Positions 1-5,308 of a stretch of DNA of 5,308 nucleotides are shown here, piece by piece. The notes below the pieces were generated by a model. The model ran no database searches. It was not told the DNA's origin and saw only the letters and a program-made list of their open reading frames with translations. Made by a program: the position numbers and the translations under genes. Numbering within the stretch: the stretch's first letter is position 1; the number at the start of each line of letters is the position of its first letter. Source of the stretch: Methylobacterium sp. (GTDB lineage Bacteria > Pseudomonadota > Alphaproteobacteria > Rhizobiales > Beijerinckiaceae); assembly GCA_021154065.1 (NCBI GenBank), contig JAJKJG010000140.1, positions 1 to 5,308 of the forward strand, read 5' to 3'.

Positions 1-936
1 CCAGAAGGCGAGGCCGAGGCCGAGCATCAGGAACGCCATGCCGAGGAGAACGGTCGTCATCAGCGACTGCCAGAGCGGGGCGGTGAACTCCTTCTCGGGC
101 AACCCGATGCCGACGCTCCAGCCGGACGGCTCGGAGCGGCTGAAGGCGGTCAGGGCGGGAACGCCCTCGTGGGTCTGCGTGACGACGACGCCCTCGCTCC
201 GGGCGATCAGATGCGGATAGAACGACGGCGAGGCGCGCTGGCCGATGAACCGTTCGGCGTTCGGGACGCGCGCCACGGTCGTTCCGGCGCGATCGAAGAC
301 GCCGATGGTCCAGTTCGCGGGCGGCCGTTGCTGCGAGATGATCTCGGCAAAGCGCTCGAGCGGATAGTTCAGCGCCAGATCGTAGAGCACGCGCCCGTCC
401 TCGACGACCGGGACGTCGGCGCTGATCACGGGCTGCTGGAGCACGCGGCCGATGAAGAGATCAGAGATCGCCGGCCGAGCGGTCTCGAACACGCGCCGGA
501 TGACCGCCGGGTCGCCCCGCATCGGCAGAGGCTGACCTTGCGGACGCGCGGTGTTCAGCAGCTGCTGGCCGTCGGCGTCGGCGACGATGATCGATGCGCC
601 GGGCGGCAGGGCCGTGAGGAACCGCTCCGCCTGCTCGCGAAAGGCGGGCAGATCGCCGCCCCGCAAGGCCCGCGAGACGGCAAGCCCCTGCAGCCCGGCG
701 ATCGCCGATTGCAGCTCGCGCTCGACCACGAGCGACATGCCGCGCGCGACCTCGAGCGTGCGCTCGGCGCCGCGGGCGCGGTCGTTGCGATAGTTCAAAT
801 ACGCGTCGGCCGCCGCGAAGGCGACGACCGGCAGCACGCTGATGACGACGAGCAGCGCCAGCCGCTTGCGAAGCGACAGACTCCGGAGCGGCGACATGGA
901 CCTCAATTCGAGCTTGCCGGAACGGTCAGGGGTCAC
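1..936 (-). CDS. Membrane sensor protein with periplasmic dCache-like domain, probably a sensor histidine kinase (C-terminus beyond window)
   Basis: This reading frame is open through the left edge, so only 312 N-terminal residues are visible. A basic cytoplasmic tail (RSLSLRKR) leads into a first membrane helix at about residues 26-43 (LALLVVISVLPVVAFAAA). A periplasmic region of about 240 residues follows, then a second hydrophobic helix at about 291-312 that ends at the window edge. The periplasmic part has two similar halves, one around SIIVADADGQQLL and one around WTIGVFDRAGTTVARVP. It ends in SGWSVGIGLPEKEF, the usual closing strand of double-Cache (PDC) ligand-binding sensors. Such domains bind small extracellular ligands and signal across the membrane. 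Alphaproteobacterial proteins of this build usually continue into HAMP or PAS and an HWE/HisKA_2 kinase, but a diguanylate cyclase or chemoreceptor output cannot be excluded. I chose the GTG at 936 because GAGGTGA lies 6 bases upstream. An in-frame ATG at 897 is the alternative, with only GAGG 3 bases away. The sensor topology is clear; the output type is inferred. Confidence 0.85.
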   Translation of the reverse strand, partial: MTPDRSGKLELRSMSPLRSLSLRKRLALLVVISVLPVVAFAAADAYLNYRNDRARGAERTLEVARGMSLVVERELQSAIAGLQGLAVSRALRGGDLPAFREQAERFLTALPPGASIIVADADGQQLLNTARPQGQPLPMRGDPAVIRRVFETARPAISDLFIGRVLQQPVISADVPVVEDGRVLYDLALNYPLERFAEIISQQRPPANWTIGVFDRAGTTVARVPNAERFIGQRASPSFYPHLIARSEGVVVTQTHEGVPALTAFSRSEPSGWSVGIGLPEKEFTAPLWQSLMTTVLLGMAFLMLGLGLAFW

Positions 937-942
937 CGAGCT

Positions 943-949
943 TCACCTC
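943..949 (-). promoter_or_regulatory. Ribosome binding site deciding the sensor gene start
   Basis: On the minus strand GAGGTGA is a seven-base match to the anti-Shine-Dalgarno core. It sits 6 bases before the GTG at 936. The competing ATG at 897 has only GAGG at a cramped 3-base spacing, so the GTG start is favoured. It adds 13 residues (VTPDRSGKLELRS). Confidence 0.6.
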
Positions 950-980
950 TGCCCGCTGCCGCGGCGTTCGCGTGTCCGGC

Positions 981-1005
981 GCCCGGCCGGCGATCCCGGC
1001 CGGGC
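981..1005 (-). terminator. Perfect 10-bp GC hairpin after the propeller gene
   Basis: The arms GCCCGGCCGG (981-990) and CCGGCCGGGC (996-1005) are exact reverse complements around a 5-base loop. The hairpin begins 21 bases past the stop codon of the propeller gene, in the 90-base gap before the sensor gene. No T-run follows on either strand, so it is not a textbook intrinsic terminator. It could slow polymerase, protect the 3' end of the propeller mRNA, or lie in the sensor gene leader. Calling it a terminator rests on its position and stem strength. Confidence 0.4.
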
Positions 1006-1026
1006 TCAGGAACGTGCGCGCGCGGC

Positions 1027-2190
1027 CTATGGTTCCGCGGTGCGGATGCCAGCGGCGCCGCCGTTCGTCTTGATCGAGCCGATCTTCTGCAGGTTCTTGC
1101 CGCCGTCGAAGGAGAAGGCGAAGATCTCCTTCTCGACCATGCACTGGACGAGGATCTGCTTGCCGTCCTTCGACCAGGCGGCGCCCTGGCACCAATGCCC
1201 GACCGGCGCTTCCGCGACCTGCGTCAGGTTGTGCCCGGAGAGGCGGTAGATCTTCACCAGGCCGAAATCGTTGAAGAACGGCGATTCCTTCGGCTTGTTC
1301 GAGCCGTTCATCACCGTGACCGCCACATGCTGGCCGTCCGGCGACATCTTCAGACCCTCGGGCGTCTGCCCGACCGTGACGGTGTTGACGACCCGTGACG
1401 GCTTCGCCTTGAGGTCGATGACGCTGATCGTGTCGGCGTCGCCGCCGCCGATGCCGATATTGGCGACGATCGCGACGTCGCCGTTGCCGGTGGTGTCGAT
1501 CTGGTAAGGGCGCAGCCCGGCGTTGATGTCGCGCTTGCCATACTCGACCTTGTCGCCGGCAACCGTCAGCACCGAGATCTTGTGGTCGTTGTCCCGCGTC
1601 ACCAGCGCCATCGCGCCGTCGCGGGTGAAAATCGGATGGCTCGGGCCGGAGTTTGCCTCGCCGAGCTTGATCTTCTCCTTCTCCTCGACCTTGCCGCCCG
1701 AGATCGTCAGCACCGACACGGTGCCCTCGCTGCGGTTCGCGACGAGCGCCAGGGTGCCGGCCTTGTTGATCGACACGCCGGCGGCGCCTTTTCCGACCGT
1801 CACGGTCTGCGTCACCTTGGGCGGCGAGGATTTGAGGTCGATGACCGAGAGACTGTCGTCCGGGACCTGCTTTGTCGGATCGGCGGGGTCGACCTTCATG
1901 GCGGATGTCACGAGGGCGAAGCTCTCGTCGGCCGCGACGGCGACGCTGCCGGGCGGGCCGACGACGCTCGCCGGCGCCTGGAGTTCGGCCAGGAGCTTCG
2001 GCGGATTCGCCGACAGGTCGATGATCGCGACCGTGTCCGGCTGTGCGTTCGGCACCGTCTTCGCCACGCCGTTGTCGAGATACGCCTTGTTGTCGTTCGC
2101 CGAGACCGCGAGCTGCGCCTGCGCCGCTGCGGGCAGCACTGAAATTCCTGCCGCGAGCGCCAGCGCCAGACGCGCGAATCCGATGATCAT
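1027..2190 (-). CDS. Exported YncE-like beta-propeller protein
   Basis: The 387-residue protein is complete. It starts with a Sec-type signal peptide: a hydrophobic stretch at about residues 4-20, then LPAAAQAQ, with likely cleavage after AQA near residue 25. The mature protein is therefore probably periplasmic. The rest is built of repeated blade units with the YncE/YVTN pattern: a strand such as TVAIIDL, SLSVIDL, TVSVLTI, KISVLTV, TISVIDL or LVKIYRL, then a turn and a strand like TQTVTVG or VNTVTVG, then GV-x(4)-AGTLALVAN or GLKMSPDGQHVAVTV. I count roughly six or seven blades, which suits a closed propeller. YncE-like proteins are scaffolds with poorly known roles; no catalytic motif or haem-binding CXXCH is visible. 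The only cysteines, C334 (GHWCQG) and C350 (LVQCMV), could form a periplasmic disulfide. The ATG is well supported by GGGAGG 6 bases upstream. The gene stands in its own 5' region between the esterase and sensor genes. The family call is firm, the function unknown. Confidence 0.9.
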   Translation of the reverse strand: MIIGFARLALALAAGISVLPAAAQAQLAVSANDNKAYLDNGVAKTVPNAQPDTVAIIDLSANPPKLLAELQAPASVVGPPGSVAVAADESFALVTSAMKVDPADPTKQVPDDSLSVIDLKSSPPKVTQTVTVGKGAAGVSINKAGTLALVANRSEGTVSVLTISGGKVEEKEKIKLGEANSGPSHPIFTRDGAMALVTRDNDHKISVLTVAGDKVEYGKRDINAGLRPYQIDTTGNGDVAIVANIGIGGGDADTISVIDLKAKPSRVVNTVTVGQTPEGLKMSPDGQHVAVTVMNGSNKPKESPFFNDFGLVKIYRLSGHNLTQVAEAPVGHWCQGAAWSKDGKQILVQCMVEKEIFAFSFDGGKNLQKIGSIKTNGGAAGIRTAEP

Positions 2191-2217
2191 GATGTTCCTC
2201 CCAAGGTTTTTCGGATG

Positions 2218-2234
2218 CCGCCGTTTGTCGGCGG
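2218..2234 (-). other. Small hairpin in the propeller gene leader
   Basis: CCGCCG (2218-2223) and CGGCGG (2229-2234) are exact reverse complements around a 5-base loop. On the minus strand this would form a 6-bp hairpin about 27 bases before the start codon, upstream of the GGGAGG ribosome binding site. It leaves the binding site exposed. It is short enough to be chance in such GC-rich DNA. Confidence 0.2.
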
Positions 2235-2243
2235 GCAGGCGAG

Positions 2244-2274
2244 CTTAGCCCGAAACGCGGGATTCGGGAGTCAA
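2244..2274 (-). promoter_or_regulatory. Weak candidate promoter for the propeller gene
   Basis: On the minus strand TTGACT (2274-2269) is a good -35 element. The best -10 candidate is GCTAAG (2249-2244) at a long 19-base spacing, so the -10 side is poor. The leader to the ATG would be about 45-50 bases. The element sits in the only gap upstream of the gene and overlaps the T-run of the terminator candidate of the preceding gene. Confidence 0.25.
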
Positions 2275-2306
2275 AACCGCGGCGATAGGCGAGAGCGCCA
2301 GCCGCG
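2273..2306 (-). terminator. Two-part hairpin with T-run after the esterase gene
   Basis: Reading the minus strand, CGCGGC (2306-2301), a single T, then GGCG-CTCT-CGCC as an inner stem-loop, then TATC, then GCCGCG (2283-2278) gives nested stems of 6 and 4 bp with an asymmetric internal bulge. G and TTTT (2276-2273) follow directly. It begins 5 bases after the TGA of the esterase gene. Position, stem and T-run together fit a rho-independent terminator, though the T-run is short. Confidence 0.45.
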
Positions 2307-2310
2307 AGGC

Positions 2311-3651
2311 TCAAACGCCGAACGGGTACGTCTCGGGCACGCCCGCGGCGTGGCCTGCCGGCAGGGGGGTGACGGCGCTCGTCTCCTCGAACCAGACCAA
2401 GGCGTCGAACTGCTCGGCGAGCACCGCCTCGAAATAATGGCTGTAGCGCTCGGTCTCCGGGCGATAGACGACGCCGATGGCGCGCTCGAGCCGCGGCTCC
2501 GAGAGGACCTCCCGCAGCTCGCGATCGCCGCCGCGGATGTCGGTGAGCGAGCAGGCGATGCCGGTCTCAAGGAAGACGCGCTCGTGGCTGTCCGGGCGTG
2601 AGGGCCGGACCTGCTTCACCTCCATCGGCTCGTCCCAGTACGAGGCCGCCGCGACCGTGCCGCGGTTGGTGGAAAAGCCGATCAGCACGGCGTCATCCCG
2701 AAACGCCGTGCGGCACAATTCACCGATGTTGAACTCGCCCTGCCAGCCCATGGCGGTCGCGGCGGCGTTGCCGATATGGGAGTTGTGCGCCCACACCACC
2801 GCCTTGGCGCCCTCGCCGCGGCGATCGAGGACGTGCTGCAGCGTGTCGAACATGTGCCGGTCGCGCAGGTTCCAGGACGCCGTCGAGCCCTCGTACATGA
2901 TGCGGTAGTAGTGCTCGGCCGCGCGCGCGATGCGGGCGTTCTGGACGGCATCGAAGTAAGCCTCGGCGCTGCCGTCGACGTAGTCGAGCCGGTGTCCGAG
3001 AAGGTCCCGCAGCTGGTCGAGGAGCGCCTCATCGCAAGGCCGCTTATGGCCGGTCGCGACGGCGCGGCCGTAGCGCGCCGGGTCGGATTGCCAGGGGCTC
3101 AGGCAGCCGTAGCGGCCGCGCGCCTCGCTTGCGGCCTCGGGATCGACCTTGTCGAGGTAGCGCAGGACGGCATCGATCGAGGCGTTGAGGCTGTAGACGT
3201 CGAGGCCGCGGAACTCGGCCCGGCGCTCCGGCGGCCGATGCTCGTTCTCGGCCCGCAGCCATTGCACGAAATCGCGCACCTCGACGTTGCGCCACATCCA
3301 GGTCGGGAAGCGCGCGAACGCCCGCTCCTTGCCCGGGAACGCAGCGTGGTGGCGCACATAGGCGTCGATGCGGGCGGCATCGGGCCAATCGGCTTCGACC
3401 GCGACGATGGTGAAGCCGTGCCTCTCGATGAGCCGGCGGGTGATCGCGGCGCGGGCGCGGTAGAATTCCGAGGTGCCGTGGCTCGCCTCGCCGAGCAGCA
3501 CCACCTTGGCGTCGGCAAAGCGCTCGAACACGGCGCCGAACGCGTCGGCATCGCGGATCGGCGGCAGCGTCTCGCAATGGCCGCGGACGGCGCGCGCCGC
3601 CTGGCGCGCATCCGCCAGCGTCCCGCCCGCGATGAGGTCGTTGACCGCCAT
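2311..3651 (-). CDS. Erythromycin esterase family hydrolase
   Basis: The 446-residue protein, complete, is of usual length for the erythromycin-esterase family (PF05139; EreA, EreB and many chromosomal relatives such as Bcr136). Family hallmarks are in order: VVLLGEASHGTSEFY at about residues 50-64, with the Glu and His (E55, H58) that match residues implicated in catalysis in Ere enzymes; VEADWPD at 85-91; RGLDVYSL near 148; WAHNSHIGN at 287-295, with the second conserved histidine pair; and a C-terminal SHYFEAV-x(4)-FDALVWFEET around 404-424. EreA and EreB hydrolyse the macrolactone ester of erythromycin. Most environmental homologues have no proven macrolide activity, so a resistance role should not be assumed. 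No signal peptide is seen, so it is probably cytoplasmic. The ATG at 3651 has GGAAG 9 bases upstream and suits the stress promoter at 3690-3715. A TTG at 3720 would lie upstream of that promoter. The family is sure, the substrate unknown. Confidence 0.92.
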   Translation of the reverse strand: MAVNDLIAGGTLADARQAARAVRGHCETLPPIRDADAFGAVFERFADAKVVLLGEASHGTSEFYRARAAITRRLIERHGFTIVAVEADWPDAARIDAYVRHHAAFPGKERAFARFPTWMWRNVEVRDFVQWLRAENEHRPPERRAEFRGLDVYSLNASIDAVLRYLDKVDPEAASEARGRYGCLSPWQSDPARYGRAVATGHKRPCDEALLDQLRDLLGHRLDYVDGSAEAYFDAVQNARIARAAEHYYRIMYEGSTASWNLRDRHMFDTLQHVLDRRGEGAKAVVWAHNSHIGNAAATAMGWQGEFNIGELCRTAFRDDAVLIGFSTNRGTVAAASYWDEPMEVKQVRPSRPDSHERVFLETGIACSLTDIRGGDRELREVLSEPRLERAIGVVYRPETERYSHYFEAVLAEQFDALVWFEETSAVTPLPAGHAAGVPETYPFGV

Positions 3652-3660
3652 TTCCCGAAG

Positions 3661-3665
3661 CTTCC
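3661..3665 (-). promoter_or_regulatory. Ribosome binding site for the esterase start at 3651
   Basis: GGAAG on the minus strand lies 9 bases before the ATG at 3651. It is moderate in strength and overlaps the 8-bp palindrome GAAGCTTC (3657-3664). It supports the shorter start over the in-frame TTG at 3720. Confidence 0.4.
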
Positions 3666-3689
3666 GAGGCGGTGGCGTCGAATGTTGAG

Positions 3690-3715
3690 AACGCGACGGC
3701 CTTCCTAGCGGTTCC
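3690..3715 (-). promoter_or_regulatory. EcfG-type general stress promoter for the esterase gene
   Basis: On the minus strand GGAAC (3715-3711) and CGTT (3693-3690) are separated by exactly 17 bases. This matches the GGAAC-N16/17-CGTT consensus known for EcfG/SigT sigma factors, which run the general stress response of alphaproteobacteria under PhyR-NepR control. Transcription would begin near 3683, leaving a leader of about 30 bases to the ATG at 3651. The match, orientation and spacing are seen; use by EcfG is inferred. Confidence 0.6.
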
Positions 3716-3739
3716 GGCAATCATCGCGCGAGCGGGCCG

Positions 3740-3751
3740 CGATCTAGATCG
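3740..3751. promoter_or_regulatory. Perfect 12-bp palindrome, candidate operator
   Basis: CGATCTAGATCG is a perfect inverted repeat with no spacer. It contains CTAG, a tetranucleotide scarce in many bacterial genomes. It lies 25 bases upstream of the -35 element of the esterase promoter and about 140 bases before the ATPase start. A dimeric regulator could bind here and act on either gene. No regulator gene is visible in the window, so the role is speculative. Confidence 0.3.
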
Positions 3752-3874
3752 TCCGGTGGAGGCAAGAGGGCCGGGCGCCGCGTCCTCCGCGGCACTCTCT
3801 GCCTACGCCCTTTATGGCTCTCCCAGCTCATATTGCCGGGCCCAATGCGGCCTTAGCGTCGGGTCTCTTCAGTT

Positions 3875-3880
3875 GGGGAG
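3875..3880 (+). promoter_or_regulatory. Ribosome binding site of the ATPase gene
   Basis: GGGGAG lies 9 bases before the ATG at 3890. An in-frame TAG at 3854-3856 limits any upstream extension to about 11 codons, so this site and ATG define the start. Confidence 0.5.
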
Positions 3881-3889
3881 CGCGGCTTG

Positions 3890-5308
3890 ATGGTCGGCAA
3901 GGCGACCGTCCTCGTCGTCAAGGTCGGCGAGGACGATCCGATCGACAGACTGTTCGAGACGCTGAGCGACGACGATGCAATCACGCTCGAGTCGCCGCGG
4001 CCGGTCGGAACCGGCGTCGGCCTGCGGCTCATCCGCACGAAGGAGAACATCGGCGTCGTCATCATCATCGGCCGCGAGCCGGCGATCACGCCTGTCGTCA
4101 CCGCGATCAGGTCGATCCGCGCCGACCTCCACATCATCGCGCTCGCGGTGGAAACCGGAACCGCGAACCTGTCGCTTCGCGATGCCTCGTTCCAGGAGCT
4201 GACCCACGTCATTCGCGCCTTGGCGGAGTCCCGGCCCGAGGAGTCCGACCGGTCGCGATCGGGTAAGATCCTGCGCTTCCGGGCGCGGCCGTCCGGACGC
4301 CAGCCCGGCCCGTCGCCGCGGAGCTTGCCGGTGCCGATCGAGCCGGAGATCGATCCCAGGCGCGTCGAGATGCTCGACGCGGCGGTGAGCTGGGTCGAGC
4401 TCGCGACACGAAACCTCATCAAGATCTGGTCGGGGCGGGGCGATGAGACGCCCGGGTTCGCGCTCACCTGGGAAGCGCTCGAGCGCTGGCTCGCGGAATT
4501 CGTGCAGATCGCGCACACGCCCGCGGGCCGCATCGACAGCGCGTTCCGCGACCTCCTGCGCAAGCTCGACGAGGATGCCTTCGCGCACACGCCGCTGGCG
4601 CAGGTCGTGAAGCTCATCCGGAGCGACGAGATCGCGATCAAGCTGTTCCTCACGGTGCTCGTCGCGGATCTCGACATCCGTTTCCACCGGTTGTTTGGAG
4701 CGCTCCACGACGACCTCGGACGCCGCTATGCCTCGATCGGCCTCGCCTGCGCGATCATCGCGGCCGCGACGGACGACGCGACGCCGGTCACGATCCGCGC
4801 CGAGGTGGCGGCGCTCGAGCGGTTGCGCGCGCTCGGCCTCGTGCACGGGCTCGGGCGGGCCGTGGCGTCCGCCGATGAGCCGCTGAGAGTCGAGCCGGCC
4901 TGTCTCGACTGGCTCCTGACTGCGGATCCCGAGCGGCTGATCGGCTCCGACGGCGCCCGTCTCGTTCGCCCGACGCCCGAGAACGCCATCGCGTTGCTCT
5001 CGGCGACGCGGCTGCGCCACGTCCGAAGGGCGGTGCGGCGATCGCTCGTCGGACAGGGCGACCGCAGGGCCGCGGCGGTGCTGCTGACCGGCTCCGTGCC
5101 GGGCTGGATCGAAGCGGAAGCCGGCGCGTTGGCCGGCCCCGAGCTCAGGATCGGTCCGCCATCCGCCGATATCGGCCCGGACGCGCTCGAATCGGCGCTG
5201 CGCTCGCTCCTGGTCGCGAGCCGCATCACCGGGCGCCGGCTCGTCGTCGACCTCATGACGGAAGGCCCCGCGGCCGACGCCGTCTGGCGCGCGCTGGCGC
5301 CGATGCTC
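3890..5308 (+). CDS. eCIS-type AAA+ ATPase, N-terminal part with winged-helix domain (C-terminus beyond window)
   Basis: The frame is open to the right edge, giving 473 residues. Residues 1-115 look like an alpha/beta receiver-type domain (ATVLVVKVGEDDP; GVVIIIGREPAITPVVTAI; LHIIALAVETG; LRDASFQELTHVIRAL). A charged, proline- and arginine-rich linker spans about 116-156. A helical stretch follows, then at about 240-352 a region very like the winged-helix domain of contractile-injection-system ATPases: EIAIKLFLTVLVADLDIRFHRLFGALHDDLGRR, the counterpart of their usual 'LDxRYxRLYAYLxDDxTRR' block, then RLRALGLV and PLRVEPACLDWLL. From about 360 on, VLLTGSVPGWIEAEAGALA and ALRSLLVASRITGRRLVVDL resemble the first, inactive AAA module of these proteins, with no GxxGxGK Walker A. 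The active module would lie past the edge. In eCIS (Afp15 type) this ATPase is thought to aid assembly of the contractile particle. No partner genes are in view, so the system assignment is inferred. An in-frame TAG at 3854 bounds the start. Confidence 0.75.
   Translation, partial: MVGKATVLVVKVGEDDPIDRLFETLSDDDAITLESPRPVGTGVGLRLIRTKENIGVVIIIGREPAITPVVTAIRSIRADLHIIALAVETGTANLSLRDASFQELTHVIRALAESRPEESDRSRSGKILRFRARPSGRQPGPSPRSLPVPIEPEIDPRRVEMLDAAVSWVELATRNLIKIWSGRGDETPGFALTWEALERWLAEFVQIAHTPAGRIDSAFRDLLRKLDEDAFAHTPLAQVVKLIRSDEIAIKLFLTVLVADLDIRFHRLFGALHDDLGRRYASIGLACAIIAAATDDATPVTIRAEVAALERLRALGLVHGLGRAVASADEPLRVEPACLDWLLTADPERLIGSDGARLVRPTPENAIALLSATRLRHVRRAVRRSLVGQGDRRAAAVLLTGSVPGWIEAEAGALAGPELRIGPPSADIGPDALESALRSLLVASRITGRRLVVDLMTEGPAADAVWRALAPML

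Larger units (their letters stand above)
3652..3889. other. Divergent intergenic region between esterase and ATPase genes
   Basis: This 238-base region separates two genes pointing outward. Its left part carries the EcfG-type promoter facing left. Its middle has a 12-bp palindrome (3740-3751) and a 6-bp GC hairpin (GCCGCG 3777-3782, CGCGGC 3788-3793, 5-base loop). The right part is slightly richer in A+T (TTTATGGC, CATATTGC at 3811-3836), where a promoter for the ATPase gene should lie, but I find no convincing -35/-10 pair. I see no believable small gene here. Confidence 0.6.

Noticed and set aside
169..1398. Open frame of 409 codons on the plus strand over the sensor and propeller genes
   Set aside because: It runs across two convincing minus-strand genes and the gap between them. 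Its product is Arg/Asp-rich and unlike any family, as expected for a shadow.
926..2314. Long open frame (462 codons) on the minus strand over the propeller gene
   Set aside because: It is the same DNA as the propeller gene shifted by a frame. The product is rich in Arg and Gly without domains, while the alternative frame has a signal peptide and blade repeats.
2776..3708. 310-codon plus-strand frame opposite the esterase gene
   Set aside because: It is an antisense shadow rich in Ala, Val, Arg and Asp, and the minus frame carries all the esterase motifs.
3649..3720. Longer esterase starting at TTG 3720
   Set aside because: TTG is a rare start, and this one lies upstream of the EcfG-type promoter. 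The added 23 residues are Pro/Arg/Ser-rich and not like the family, while ATG 3651 gives the usual length.
3777..3793. GC hairpin as a terminator in the divergent region
   Set aside because: A 6-bp stem with no T-run on either side, located between two outward-pointing genes where no transcript should end.
3672..3890. 72-codon plus-strand frame whose TGA overlaps the ATPase start (TGATG)
   Set aside because: The 1-base overlap is tempting as translational coupling, but the start is a GTG without a clear ribosome binding site, the product is unremarkable, and it runs opposite the esterase promoter and leader.
3869..5020. Long open frame (383 codons) on the minus strand opposite the ATPase gene
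   Set aside because: Its product is low-complexity, rich in Arg, Asp and Glu, with no family resemblance. It is the usual antisense shadow of a GC-rich gene, while the plus frame has recognisable domains and a ribosome binding site.

Overview
The window is about 65-70% GC, with GC-ending codons throughout. It looks like chromosomal DNA of an alphaproteobacterium, most likely Hyphomicrobiales (Rhizobium, Bradyrhizobium or Methylobacterium relatives). The supports are the codon use, the style of the sensor and beta-propeller proteins, and a stress promoter of the alphaproteobacterial EcfG type. I see no rRNA, tRNA, CRISPR array, insertion sequence or integrase.

Layout: three genes on the minus strand fill bases 1-3651, and one gene on the plus strand runs from 3890 off the right edge. 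From the left they are: (i) the N-terminal part of a membrane sensor with a periplasmic double-Cache-like domain flanked by two membrane helices, whose output domain lies beyond base 1; (ii) a complete exported YncE-like beta-propeller protein; (iii) a complete erythromycin-esterase-family hydrolase; (iv) after a 238-base divergent intergenic region, the first 473 residues of a large ATPase whose winged-helix region resembles the AAA+ ATPases of extracellular contractile injection systems (eCIS, Afp15 type).

Transcription: each minus-strand gene seems to be largely its own unit. A two-part hairpin followed by TTTT lies after the esterase gene, and a perfect 10-bp GC hairpin follows the propeller gene. 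The esterase gene is preceded by a good match (GGAAC-N17-CGTT) to the promoter of the general stress sigma factor EcfG. This match also argues for the ATG at 3651 as its start. The divergent region also holds a perfect 12-bp palindrome, a candidate operator for either gene.

The item most worth following is the right-hand ATPase. It combines a receiver-like N-terminal domain without an obvious phosphoacceptor Asp, a low-complexity linker, a winged-helix domain, and the start of what looks like a degenerate AAA module without a Walker A motif. If the identification is right, an injection-system cluster may begin at the right edge. The three minus-strand genes show no evident functional link to it.
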